A DNA stretch of 46,090 bases from a virus. The notes under the pieces are model-generated. The model saw nothing but the letters and a program-made list of their open reading frames with translations, did no database searches and had not been told where the DNA came from. The position numbers and the translations under genes were made by a program. Every line of letters starts with the position of its first letter. Position 1 is the first letter of the stretch. The stretch covers positions 1 through 46,090 of IMG/VR virus record IMGVR_UViG_3300021960_000137; one strand, 5' to 3'. Of this stretch, positions 7,539-16,504 are shown one piece after another.

Positions 7539-8165
7539 ATGAGAAGTTTAAATGCTTTTTTAGTAGAACCAAAAGAAACCAGGTACCAGAATACAACAAG
7601 AGTAAATGATATAGATCTTATACTGAATACAGAACTTCAGGATCACAAATTTGTCAGTCGCGTAGGCGTAGTATTAGAAACACCTATACTAGAAAAGACT
7701 GGTATTAAAAAAGGAGATGAAGTAATTGTTCATCACAACGTATTTAGACGTTTCCATAATATCAGAGGAGAAGAGGTGAATAGTAAAAGTTATTTCGAAG
7801 AAGACAAATACTTTGTGTTTCCTGATCAAGTATTCATGTATAAAAGAAATGATAAATGGAAGGCGTTAGATGGTTTTTGTTTTGTAAAACCAATACAGAA
7901 TAGAAAGCTTTTTTCTATGGAACCAGAAGAAGAGCTTATAGGCATAATTAAATATGCAGATAATACGCTTGCTAAAAATGGTATAAAAGTAAATGACCTT
8001 ATAGGATTTACACCTGATAGCGAATATGAATTTATCATAGACAACGAAAGGTTGTACAGGGTTCCAACTAATTCAATTTGTATTAAATATGAATATCAAG
8101 GAACAGAAGTTGAATATAATCCAAGCTGGTTACAAAGCGGTAGAAGAGCTAATACGGGTAGCTGA
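7539..8165 (+). CDS. Protein with two tandem GroES-like (Cpn10-fold) domains
   Basis: In 208 residues two Cpn10-like units can be traced. Unit 1 (residues ~1-105) has LNAFLVEPKE, then SRVGVVLETPI, GIKKGDEVIVHHNVF, and a closing YFVFPDQVFMYKR. Unit 2 (~108-190) has ALDGFCFVKPIQ, then ELIGIIKYAD, GIKVNDLIGFTPDSEYEF and LYRVPTNSICIKY. The order strand, loop, G-x-V/I strand, V-x-x-G/N-D strand and closing hydrophobic strand is that of GroES. Unit 2 has Asn in place of the usual Gly before Asp. It may be a second co-chaperonin or a structural protein reusing the fold. Its 3' end overlaps the TerS gene by 77 bases. The assignment is by pattern only. Confidence 0.65.
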   Translation: MRSLNAFLVEPKETRYQNTTRVNDIDLILNTELQDHKFVSRVGVVLETPILEKTGIKKGDEVIVHHNVFRRFHNIRGEEVNSKSYFEEDKYFVFPDQVFMYKRNDKWKALDGFCFVKPIQNRKLFSMEPEEELIGIIKYADNTLAKNGIKVNDLIGFTPDSEYEFIIDNERLYRVPTNSICIKYEYQGTEVEYNPSWLQSGRRANTGS

Positions 8166-8364
8166 AGAAAAGATTATCACTAATACCGAAGAAGATGTTT
8201 CTGCAGATAGATTAAAAAATGCTGCAGCTACAAAAAAATTAGCAATATTTGATGCTTTTGAAATACTTACACGTATTGAAAACGAGAAAGCATTGTTAGA
8301 AAATAAACCTATAGAAGACAAGAAAGAATCTTTTAAAGGTTTCGCTGAAAGAAGAAGCAAGTAA
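8089..8364 (+). CDS. terS: Terminase small subunit (putative)
   Basis: A 91-residue helical protein directly upstream of, and overlapping by one base, the large terminase gene. It has the pattern seen in small terminases of marine myo- and podoviruses: two helices with VSADRLKNAAATKKLAIFDAFEILTRIENEKALLE, then a basic C-terminal tail (FAERRSK). The role is recognising concatemeric DNA and regulating TerL. The ATG at 8089 lies within the preceding gene; no alternative start keeps the N-terminal helix. The call depends on position plus helical pattern. Confidence 0.72.
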   Translation: MNIKEQKLNIIQAGYKAVEELIRVAEEKIITNTEEDVSADRLKNAAATKKLAIFDAFEILTRIENEKALLENKPIEDKKESFKGFAERRSK

Positions 8365-10574
8365 TGGAATATCAACAGACCTTATATAAAATCGTTGAGC
8401 CAGTCAAACTAACAACAATACACCGTAGAAATAAAGCAAAGTCTTGGAAATACGGTTACGATAAAGAGTGTGGTATTGTAGTTATAAGTAGGACTGGTGA
8501 GATAGGAGATATATACGAAATACAAAACCTGCATATTGCGCTGCCAAAGCAAGCGGATGTGTATAGCAACAAATCCAGTAAATGGGAACGGTTTGATTAC
8601 CCGAAGGAGTTGCAGCGTATAAATACTATATTTGATTGGAGAGATGCTCCTACTGAGTTTAAAGATACGTGGGAGGAGTATATAGATGAAGAGTTTGAAA
8701 GACGTGAAAAAGGTTTTTGGTTTTTAAACAAGGATAAACCAACATACATAACAGGGACACATTACATGTATCTGCAATGGAGCAAGATAGATGTAGGTGC
8801 TCCTGATTTTCGTGAAGCAAACAGGTTATTCTTTATATTTTGGGAGGCATGTAAAGCTGACGAGAGGTGCTACGGCATGTGTTACCTTAAAAACAGACGT
8901 TCTGGGTTTTCATTTATGTCAAGTGCAGAAACTGTTAACCTTGCTACGATTACATCAGATTCTAGGTTTGGTATACTATCAAAGTCTGGATCCGATGCTA
9001 AAAAGATGTTTACAGACAAGGTTGTGCCCATATCAATCAACTATCCGTTTTTCTTTAAGCCAATACAAGACGGTATGGACAGGCCGAAGTCAGAACTCGC
9101 ATATAGGGTTCCAGCTTCAAAGCTTACAAAAAAGTCCATACAGAATAAAGAAAAAGAAATACTCGAAGGACTTGATACCACGATTGACTGGAAAAACACG
9201 GGTGATAACTCGTATGATGGTGAAAAGCTAGCATTATTAGTACACGATGAAAGTGGTAAGTGGGAAAGGCCTGACAATATATTAAACAACTGGCGCGTAA
9301 CAAAAACGTGCCTTAGACTAGGTAGTCGTATCATTGGTAAATGTATGATGGGATCAACATCCAATGCGCTGGACAAAGGAGGAGACAACTTTAAAAAGCT
9401 TTATTACGATTCAGATGTCACGCAAAGAAACCGCAATGGACAGACTCGCAGTGGATTATATAGTTTGTTCATACCTATGGAATGGAACTACGAAGGATTC
9501 ATCGATGCTTATGGAATACCTGTATTCGATACGCCAGAAACGCCGGTTAAAGGACCGATGGGAGAGAGTATTGACATTGGTGTAATAGAACATTGGGAGA
9601 ACGAAGTTGCAGGATTAAAAGAAGATCAAGACGCTTTAAATGAATTTTACCGACAGTTTCCTCGATCAGAGGAGCACGCGTTTAGAGACGAAACAAAAAG
9701 CAGCGTATTTAACCTGGCAAGAATATACGACCAAATAGATTTTAATGAAGAAGCAAAGTATCAAGGTCTTACTACCAAAGGTAGTTTCCAGTGGGAAAAT
9801 GGCATACAAGATACAAGGGTTATATTTGCGCCTAACAACGATGGTAGATTTAATATTTCTTGGATACCGCCTCTAAGTTTACAGAATAAATACGAAATAA
9901 GAAATGGTATTAGGTATCCTGGAAACGAGCATATAGGCGCGTTTGGCTGCGATAGCTATGATATATCTGGAACAGTAGACGGTAGAGGATCTAAGGGTGC
10001 GCTACATGGCCTTACTAAGTATAGTATGGAAGATGCGCCACCTAATGCTTTTTTCTTAGAATACATAGCTAGACCTCAAACTGCTGAAATGTTTTTTGAA
10101 GACGTTTTAATGGCATTAGTATTTTACGGTATGCCTATGCTTGCGGAAAATAACAAACCAAGATTGTTATATTATTTAAAACGCAGGGGATATAGAGGGT
10201 ATTCAATGAACAGGCCAGATAAAACATATAATAAGCTTTCTACAACAGAAAAAGAGATAGGCGGTATACCAAACTCAGGCGAAGACATTAAACAAGCGCA
10301 CGCTGCTGCAATAGAGAGTTATATACAAAAGTATGTAGGTCAGACTAGCGAAGGCAATTACGGTAATATGTATTTCAACAAAACACTTAATGACTGGGCT
10401 AAGTTTGATATAAATAAAAGAACACAGTTTGATGCAACTATATCTTCTGGTTTAGCTATAATGGCCTGCAACAGGCATTTATACACGCCTAAGCAAGAAA
10501 GACAAGCTGTAACGCTGGGTTTTGAATTTAAAAAATATAATAACAACGGATACATTTCAAAAATAATAGAATAA
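8364..10574 (+). CDS. terL: Terminase large subunit (DNA packaging ATPase/nuclease)
   Basis: A 736-residue packaging motor. The N-terminal ATPase has a deviant Walker A (LKNRRSGFSF, residues ~175-184, Lys176 upstream of the loop as in many TerL proteins) and Walker B LALLVHDES (~289-297, Asp295-Glu296). The C-terminal half has the nuclease start GAFGCDSYD near residue 527, where Asp is expected to bind metal. The protein is longer than T4 or lambda TerL, with an N-terminal extension of about 100 residues. It threads DNA into the prohead through the portal encoded immediately downstream. Confidence 0.93.
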   Translation: MEYQQTLYKIVEPVKLTTIHRRNKAKSWKYGYDKECGIVVISRTGEIGDIYEIQNLHIALPKQADVYSNKSSKWERFDYPKELQRINTIFDWRDAPTEFKDTWEEYIDEEFERREKGFWFLNKDKPTYITGTHYMYLQWSKIDVGAPDFREANRLFFIFWEACKADERCYGMCYLKNRRSGFSFMSSAETVNLATITSDSRFGILSKSGSDAKKMFTDKVVPISINYPFFFKPIQDGMDRPKSELAYRVPASKLTKKSIQNKEKEILEGLDTTIDWKNTGDNSYDGEKLALLVHDESGKWERPDNILNNWRVTKTCLRLGSRIIGKCMMGSTSNALDKGGDNFKKLYYDSDVTQRNRNGQTRSGLYSLFIPMEWNYEGFIDAYGIPVFDTPETPVKGPMGESIDIGVIEHWENEVAGLKEDQDALNEFYRQFPRSEEHAFRDETKSSVFNLARIYDQIDFNEEAKYQGLTTKGSFQWENGIQDTRVIFAPNNDGRFNISWIPPLSLQNKYEIRNGIRYPGNEHIGAFGCDSYDISGTVDGRGSKGALHGLTKYSMEDAPPNAFFLEYIARPQTAEMFFEDVLMALVFYGMPMLAENNKPRLLYYLKRRGYRGYSMNRPDKTYNKLSTTEKEIGGIPNSGEDIKQAHAAAIESYIQKYVGQTSEGNYGNMYFNKTLNDWAKFDINKRTQFDATISSGLAIMACNRHLYTPKQERQAVTLGFEFKKYNNNGYISKIIE

Positions 10575-12992
10575 ATGTCAAAAGTATTACCTAGAGGTAT
10601 ATTTCCTAGCCAAGCTGTTAGTGACGGAGAAAAAGCTAGCTTTGAGTATGGCTTAGAAGTTGCTAAGGCTATAGAAGGCGAATGGTTTAAGAGAGATTCT
10701 GGCAGTGTTAGATTCTATGCAAACCGAGATAATTTTCACAGGCTAAGACTTTACGCTAGAGGTGAACAGTCTATACAGAAATATAAAGATGAGTTGTCTA
10801 TTAACGGCGACTTGTCTTATCTTAATTTAGACTGGAAACCAGTACCTATTATTCCGAAGTTTGTAGACATTGTTGTTAATGGTATTGGCGAAAGATTATA
10901 TGATATTAAAGCTTATTCTCAAGATCCAGCAGCTGTTCAAGAAAAAACAAATTACTTGAATGACATATTGAGAGATATGCAAAACGCTGAACTACTTCAA
11001 ACTATACAACAAGAGTTTGGCGTTAACATGTTTAAAACAGATCAAGAAAATCTTCCGCAATCAACAGAAGAACTACAACTTCATATGCAATTAGACTACA
11101 AGCAGTCTATAGAGATAGCAGAAGAAGAAGCAATCAATAATGTTTTAGACTACAACAAGTACAACTTGTTAAAGAAAAGACTTGATTATGATTTAACCGT
11201 TGTTGGTATAGCTTGTGTTAAAAACACATTTAACACATCTGAAGGCATAAAGCTAGAATACGTTGATCCAGCTGATTTAGTTTATTCTTATACAGATTCA
11301 CCTTATTTTGATGATTTATATTATGTAGGTGAAATACGCAGAGTAAGTATTGTAGATCTTAAAAAACAATACCCAGACCTAACAGAAGAAGATATTAAAG
11401 ATATTGAAGGCAGTGGAAGTAATTCTATGCTTTATAACAAGTCTTATTCTTCGTCTGATGCTGAAGATAGAAACTACGTTTACGTACTTTATTTTGAATA
11501 TAAAACATTTAAGAATCAAGTATATAAAATAAAAGAAACATCAAGCGGCGGAGCTAAAGCTATAGAAAAAGATGACACCTTTAATCCTCCAGGCGACTCA
11601 AGAGCTAGATTTGAAAAAGTGTCTAGATCAATAGAGGTATTATATACTGGCGCAAAAGTAATTGGACATCACAAGCTTCTTGAATGGAAACTTGCCGAGA
11701 ATATGGTAAGACCAAAATCTGATACTACAAAAGTTCAAATGTCTTACAATATAGTAGCGCCAAGAATTTATAAAGGTAAAATTGAATCGCTTGTAAGTAG
11801 AATGACATCGTTTGCTGATATGATTCAACTTACGCATTTAAAATTACAACAAGTACTTTCTCGTATGGTACCAGATGGCGTTTATCTTGATGCCGATGGT
11901 ATTGCTGAAATTGATTTAGGTAATGGAACTAATTATAATCCACAGGAAGCATTAAACATGTACTTTCAAACAGGTAGTGTAATTGGTAGATCAATGACGC
12001 AAGACGGTGAGTTTAATCACGGTCGTATACCTGTTCAAGAATTACAGTCTGGTGCTGGTGGTAATAAAATAGGCGCTTTAATAAATTCCTACAATTATTA
12101 CCTACAAATGATTCGTGATGTTACAGGACTCAATGAGGCTAGAGACGGTAGTATGCCAGATGAAAGATCTCTTGTTGGTCTTCAAAAATTAGCTGCCGCA
12201 AATTCAAACACTGCTACAAGACACGTGTTACAATCGGGATTATATTTAACCCTTAAAACAGCTGAAGCTATTTCTCTTAGAATATCGGATGTTTTACAAT
12301 ATTCAAATACAACAGCTGCGTTTGTGGCTGGTATAGGCAAGTTTAATGTTGGTACGTTAAAAGAAATAGAAAAACTACACTTACACGATTTTGGCATTTA
12401 TTTGGAACTCGCTCCAGATGAAGAAGAAAAACAATTACTCGAAAACAATATACAAGTAGCATTACAAAGAGATCAAATATATCTTGAAGACGCTATTGAT
12501 ATTAGAGATATAAAAAATACAAAACTTGCAAATCAACTTCTAAAACTAAGAAGACGTAAGAAATCAGAAGAAGATAGAGTTAATCAATTAGAAAATATTC
12601 AAGCTCAATCAGATTCTAATGCCAGAGCAGCACAAGAAGCTGCCGCTGCTGAAATGCAAAAAGAACAGGCTCTTACTGAAGGAAAAGTTCAATTAGAGCA
12701 GGTTAAGGCAAATCTTGAAATGCAAAAGCTTGAAAGAGAGGCCGAGATTAAAAAACAATTAATGCTTCATGAGTTTGATTTAAACATGCAACTTAAACAA
12801 CTTGAAATGCAAGTGATTAATGGTAAAGAAGCTTATAAAGAAGATAGAAAAGATAAGCGTACTAAAATTCAGGCTACACAACAGTCTGAACTTATAGAAC
12901 AAAGAAAAGGAAATGTTGGTCCAAAAGATTTTGAATCTGCTGGATTTGATACGCTAGGTGGTTTCGGCCTTGAGCAATTTGAACCTAGATAA
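10575..12992 (+). CDS. Portal protein
   Basis: An 805-residue protein placed one base after terL and before the scaffold and capsid genes. Portal-like features include the N-terminal clip/wing region (FYANRDNFHRLRLYARGEQ, WKPVPIIPKFVDIVVNGIGERLYDI), KKRLDYDLTVVGIACVKNTF, EYVDPADLVY, and the stem/crown part (RDVTGLNEARDGSMPDERSL). The last ~150 residues form a long Gln/Glu/Lys coiled coil, similar to the barrel extension of podovirus portals. A dodecameric ring at one capsid vertex is expected. Length is close to P22-type portals (725). Confidence 0.9.
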   Translation: MSKVLPRGIFPSQAVSDGEKASFEYGLEVAKAIEGEWFKRDSGSVRFYANRDNFHRLRLYARGEQSIQKYKDELSINGDLSYLNLDWKPVPIIPKFVDIVVNGIGERLYDIKAYSQDPAAVQEKTNYLNDILRDMQNAELLQTIQQEFGVNMFKTDQENLPQSTEELQLHMQLDYKQSIEIAEEEAINNVLDYNKYNLLKKRLDYDLTVVGIACVKNTFNTSEGIKLEYVDPADLVYSYTDSPYFDDLYYVGEIRRVSIVDLKKQYPDLTEEDIKDIEGSGSNSMLYNKSYSSSDAEDRNYVYVLYFEYKTFKNQVYKIKETSSGGAKAIEKDDTFNPPGDSRARFEKVSRSIEVLYTGAKVIGHHKLLEWKLAENMVRPKSDTTKVQMSYNIVAPRIYKGKIESLVSRMTSFADMIQLTHLKLQQVLSRMVPDGVYLDADGIAEIDLGNGTNYNPQEALNMYFQTGSVIGRSMTQDGEFNHGRIPVQELQSGAGGNKIGALINSYNYYLQMIRDVTGLNEARDGSMPDERSLVGLQKLAAANSNTATRHVLQSGLYLTLKTAEAISLRISDVLQYSNTTAAFVAGIGKFNVGTLKEIEKLHLHDFGIYLELAPDEEEKQLLENNIQVALQRDQIYLEDAIDIRDIKNTKLANQLLKLRRRKKSEEDRVNQLENIQAQSDSNARAAQEAAAAEMQKEQALTEGKVQLEQVKANLEMQKLEREAEIKKQLMLHEFDLNMQLKQLEMQVINGKEAYKEDRKDKRTKIQATQQSELIEQRKGNVGPKDFESAGFDTLGGFGLEQFEPR

Positions 12993-13000
12993 AAAACAAC

Positions 13001-13020
13001 TTATTTTATAATATTATATT
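13001..13020 (+). promoter_or_regulatory. AT-rich element shared with 15702-15718
   Basis: The sequence TTATTTTATA-ATA-TTATATT ends directly at the scaffold ATG. The same element without the central ATA (TTATTTTATATTATATT) occurs at 15702-15718, just after the capsid terminator. A repeated motif at two gene-cluster starts suggests a late promoter. It could also be a translation leader. Confidence 0.4.
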
Positions 13021-14223
13021 ATGTCAGATTACAAAGTAAACTTAGTAAACGATGATACGCCAAGTACATCTGAAAGAGAAGAACAGGTTTTAGAAAACTC
13101 TGGTTTTTCAACAAAAGAAAACGATGGTGTATACAAGGTTAATTTAAACGAACCAAAAGATGCCATTCAAAAGCAAAGCACAGATGAGGTATCTGTTTCT
13201 GAAGGAGCCGAAACTGGCGAAGAAATGGGCGAAGAAGTACGGAGTACCGAAGAACCTACCGAACAAAAAGAAGAAGTCTTAGAACTAATAAAAGAAGATC
13301 AAGATGCCGAGTTGCAACAAACCCAAGAGCAAGGGCAGTATGAAGCCCAAAGCCAAGAAGCAGAGCTACAAAAAGAAGAAGTAGTTCAACAAATAGAACT
13401 TCCAGAGAATATTCAAAAAGTCATAGACTTTATGAAAGAAACTGGTGGTAGTTTAGAAGACTACGTTAGGCTGAACACGGACTATACCTCTGTTGATCAG
13501 CAAACTTTGTTAAGAGAATACTACAAACAAACTAAGCCTCATTTAGATAATGAAGAAATTAGTTTTTTAATTGAAGATAGTTTTTCTTTCGATGAAGACG
13601 TGGATGACGAGCGAGATATACGTAGAAAAAAACTCGCATATAAAGAAGAAATTGCTAAAGCTCGAAACTTTCTTATTGATTTAAAGGGTAAATATTACGA
13701 TGAAATTAAATTAAATTCAAAACTAGCCCCAGAACAAAAAGAAGCAGTAGAGTTTTATAACAATTATAAAAAACAGCAGGAAGAACTAACTGCTGTGCAG
13801 AACAAAGTTTCTGAACATTTCACAAAACAAACCGATCAAGTTTTCAATAATGAATTCAAAGGTTTTGATTTCAAGGTTGGAGACAACACGTATAGGTTTA
13901 AAGTGAATGACGTTCAAGAAACCAAACAGGTGCAAAGCGATATTTTAAATGCGTTTAAGACGTTCTTAGGCGAAGACAATATGCTAAAAGATGCCAAAGG
14001 TTACCACAAAGCTTTGTTTGCTGCTAGAAACGCTGATAAAATAGCAAATCATTTTTATGAGCAAGGTATGGCTGATGCTGTAAAGAAAATGGAGGCAGAA
14101 GCTAAAAATATCAACATGGATCCAAGAAAAATAAATCAAGGATTTGTTGATGCCGGAGGAATGAAAGTGAGAGCTGTTTCTGGCGATGATAGTTCAAAAC
14201 TAAGAATTAAAATAAAAAACTAA
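13021..14223 (+). CDS. Capsid scaffolding protein (putative)
   Basis: A 400-residue, highly acidic and coiled-coil-rich protein between portal and major capsid, the canonical scaffold position. Residues ~50-130 are a long Glu/Gln-rich stretch. Further on are IQKVIDFMKETGGSLEDYVRLNTDY, a DEERD-type acidic segment and long charged helices. The C-terminal ~60 residues (MADAVKKMEAEAKNIN, KLRIKIKN) are basic, as expected for the segment that contacts the capsid protein. No protease motif is visible. It would act inside the prohead and be removed on maturation. Confidence 0.82.
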   Translation: MSDYKVNLVNDDTPSTSEREEQVLENSGFSTKENDGVYKVNLNEPKDAIQKQSTDEVSVSEGAETGEEMGEEVRSTEEPTEQKEEVLELIKEDQDAELQQTQEQGQYEAQSQEAELQKEEVVQQIELPENIQKVIDFMKETGGSLEDYVRLNTDYTSVDQQTLLREYYKQTKPHLDNEEISFLIEDSFSFDEDVDDERDIRRKKLAYKEEIAKARNFLIDLKGKYYDEIKLNSKLAPEQKEAVEFYNNYKKQQEELTAVQNKVSEHFTKQTDQVFNNEFKGFDFKVGDNTYRFKVNDVQETKQVQSDILNAFKTFLGEDNMLKDAKGYHKALFAARNADKIANHFYEQGMADAVKKMEAEAKNINMDPRKINQGFVDAGGMKVRAVSGDDSSKLRIKIKN

Positions 14224-14244
14224 ACAAAAACTAAATTTTAAACA

Positions 14245-15648
14245 ATGGCTATTACATTAGGAAATGGAGTTGTTACTCCAACCCCGCAAAAAGCCGCTTT
14301 GCCAACTAACTACCTTGATTTTACTTCAAGCGCTGTTGCTGGATGGGCGCAACAATATCTACCTGAGCTTTACGAAGCTGAAGTAGAAAAATACGGAGAT
14401 CGCTCTATCGGTGGTTTCCTTAGAATGGTAGGTGCTGAAATGCCTATGTCATCTGATCAAGTAGTATGGTCAGAGCAAGGTCGTCTACACCTTTCTTACA
14501 CTGGAACTCTTGGAGCTGATATCGCAACTCCAGGTGCTGATGGTGGAACTAACTCTATCAGTGGTCTTGCTTCAGGACACGCTGTACGTCTTAACCAAAC
14601 TGTAGCTATCACTGATGGAAGCATCACTGCTAAAGCTATCGTTACTGAAGTAGGTTCTACTTCTATCAAAGTAAAAGGTTACAAAGGTGCTCTTGTTGCT
14701 GGTGCTTCAATGACTGCTGGTGCTGTAACTCTTTTCGTTTATGGTTCTGAATTTAAGAAAGGTTCTTCTAGCATGACCGAAAAAATCGAGCCACAATTCA
14801 AATCTTACACCAATAAGCCTATCATCCTTAAAGATTTCTATGAAATCTCTGGATCTGATGCTGCTCAAATTGGTTGGGTTGAAGTAAGTGGTGAGGCTGG
14901 TCAATCAGGCTACCTATGGTATGTTAAGGCTGAGGCTGATACTCGTAAGCGTTTCGAAGATTACTTAGAAATGTCTCTGGTTGAAGCTGAAAAATCTGCA
15001 ACTGAAATCCTTGATGGTATTTCTGGAACAGAAGGTCTTTTCGCTGCTATTCAAGATCGTGGACACTACAATGCTGGTGTTGATTCAACTGGTGCTGGTT
15101 CTGCTGCTGCAAACCTAGCTGATTTTGACAATCTTCTTAAAGCTCTTGACAAACAAGGTGCTATCGAAGAAAACATGCTTTTCGTTAACCGCGATTTAGC
15201 CCTTACTATCGACGATATGCTTGCTGGTATTGGTAACGCTAACTACGAAAACGGTACTTCATTCGGAGTATTCAACAACTCTGCCGATATGGCTCTTAAT
15301 CTAGGATTCTCTGGTTTCCGCAGAGGTTCTTACGATTTCTACAAAACTGACTGGAAATACCTTAACGATGCTTCTACTCGTGGAGCTGCTGACTTCGGTG
15401 TACGTGGTGTATTGATTCCTGCTGGAACTTCTTCTGTTTACGATCAAGTTCTTGGTAAAAACATCAAGCGTCCATTCCTACACGTTCGTTACCGCGCTTC
15501 TGAGGCTGATGATCGTCGTATGAAGTCTTGGATCACTGGATCTGTTGGTGGTGCTACTACTTCTGGAGATGATGTAATGCAAGTACATTACTTATCTGAA
15601 AGATGTTTAGTAGTTCAAGCTGCTAACAACTTCGTATTGTTTAACTAA
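14245..15648 (+). CDS. Major capsid protein (HK97-fold candidate)
   Basis: A 467-residue protein directly after the scaffold, in standard order. The N-terminus (LPTNYLDFTSSAVAGWAQQ, YGDRSIGGFLRMVGAE) and a later WLETRK-like region (YVKAEADTRKRFEDYLEMSLVEAEKSATEILDG) look like the N-arm/E-loop and spine helix of HK97-type capsids. A beta-rich insertion lies near residues 105-170 (VAITDGSITAKAIVTEV). Codons are visibly different from neighbours: many C-ending (ttc, tac, aac, atc, cgt/cgc) choices, as expected for a very highly expressed gene. A strong hairpin terminator follows. Confidence 0.9.
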   Translation: MAITLGNGVVTPTPQKAALPTNYLDFTSSAVAGWAQQYLPELYEAEVEKYGDRSIGGFLRMVGAEMPMSSDQVVWSEQGRLHLSYTGTLGADIATPGADGGTNSISGLASGHAVRLNQTVAITDGSITAKAIVTEVGSTSIKVKGYKGALVAGASMTAGAVTLFVYGSEFKKGSSSMTEKIEPQFKSYTNKPIILKDFYEISGSDAAQIGWVEVSGEAGQSGYLWYVKAEADTRKRFEDYLEMSLVEAEKSATEILDGISGTEGLFAAIQDRGHYNAGVDSTGAGSAAANLADFDNLLKALDKQGAIEENMLFVNRDLALTIDDMLAGIGNANYENGTSFGVFNNSADMALNLGFSGFRRGSYDFYKTDWKYLNDASTRGAADFGVRGVLIPAGTSSVYDQVLGKNIKRPFLHVRYRASEADDRRMKSWITGSVGGATTSGDDVMQVHYLSERCLVVQAANNFVLFN

Positions 15649-15664
15649 CAATCAACTGTAAGGT

Positions 15665-15703
15665 TTGCCCCTGTCTTTTGGCAGGGGTAACTCTTACTTT
15701 TTT
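15665..15703 (+). terminator. Hairpin terminator after major capsid gene
   Basis: Stem CCCCTGTC / GGCAGGGG (15668-15675 with 15680-15687) around a TTTT loop, extended by weak outer pairs. The main T run (15698-15703) comes after a short spacer. Confidence 0.65.
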
Positions 15704-15718
15704 ATTTTATATTATATT
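15702..15718 (+). promoter_or_regulatory. Second copy of AT-rich late-promoter-like element
   Basis: TTATTTTATATTATATT lies between the capsid terminator and the gene at 15724. Its first ten bases are identical to 13001-13010 and its TTATATT end matches 13014-13020. A gene starting behind a terminator needs its own promoter, which supports this reading. Confidence 0.4.
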
Positions 15719-15723
15719 TTATT

Positions 15724-16461
15724 ATGGCTAAAAAGCAAGATAATTGGGAGGTAAAAGATAGAGTATATCTTCTAAAAGGTGGCATTGCCCCATTAACGTA
15801 CACGATTAAATCAAAAAATATATTTTGGTTTGACGAAGAAAAAGGTTACGAAAGAGAACTTAAGTACACTACAAACCAAAAAACACCGTTTGTAGACGAA
15901 TTTGCAGGTCCTGAAAGATTAGGACACATTGTTTTTGAAGACGGAGCTTTAGTTGTTCCAAAAGAAAAACAACCATTACAAAAACTATTATCATTATATC
16001 ATCCTCAAAGAGACAAAATCTACTACGAGTATGATCCAGTAGAAGAAGCAGAGGATGAATTAGAAGTAATAGAATACGAAATTCAAGCCTTGATGCTCGC
16101 AAATCAGATGGATATCGAAATGATGGAAGCTATCATGCGTGTAGAGATTGGTTCTAAGGTCAATAAGATGACTTCTAAGGAGCTTAAAAGAGATTTCTTA
16201 ATCTTTGTCAAGGAAAATCCAAAACTGTTCATAGAACTTGCTAATGACGAAAATGTTGGTGTTAGAAACATCGCGGTAAAAGCAGTAGAGGAAAATATTA
16301 TCAAATTATCAGATGATCAAAGAACATTTAAATGGGCGAGCAACGGTAGAATACTAATGACCGTACCATTTGATGAAAACCCTTACTCTGCATTAGCCGC
16401 CTGGTTTAAAACAGACGAAGGTGTTGAAGTTTATCAAACAATTGAAAAACGATTAAAATAA
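15724..16461 (+). CDS. Structural-region hypothetical protein, 245 aa
   Basis: A soluble acidic protein. The first ~100 residues are beta-rich (DRVYLLKGGIAPLTYTIKS, FWFDEEKGYERELKYT, GHIVFEDGALVVPKEKQPL). The rest is helical (EYEIQALMLANQMDIEMMEAIMRV, SKELKRDFLIFVKENP). It ends in a segment where residues resemble a small folded lobe (GRILMTVPFDENPYSALAAWF). It stands alone between two terminators, so its level is probably set separately from capsid and connector. It could be a capsid decoration or vertex protein by position, but I recognise no family. Confidence 0.75.
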   Translation: MAKKQDNWEVKDRVYLLKGGIAPLTYTIKSKNIFWFDEEKGYERELKYTTNQKTPFVDEFAGPERLGHIVFEDGALVVPKEKQPLQKLLSLYHPQRDKIYYEYDPVEEAEDELEVIEYEIQALMLANQMDIEMMEAIMRVEIGSKVNKMTSKELKRDFLIFVKENPKLFIELANDENVGVRNIAVKAVEENIIKLSDDQRTFKWASNGRILMTVPFDENPYSALAAWFKTDEGVEVYQTIEKRLK

Positions 16462-16468
16462 AAAGCCC

Positions 16469-16493
16469 GGGGCCTTCGGGCCCCACTTTTTTT
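16469..16493 (+). terminator. GC-rich hairpin terminator with TTCG loop
   Basis: Perfect stem GGGGCC / GGCCCC around a TTCG tetraloop (16469-16484), then AC and seven T residues. A classic intrinsic terminator, conspicuous in AT-rich DNA. Confidence 0.88.
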
Positions 16494-16504
16494 AATATAC
16501 AAAA

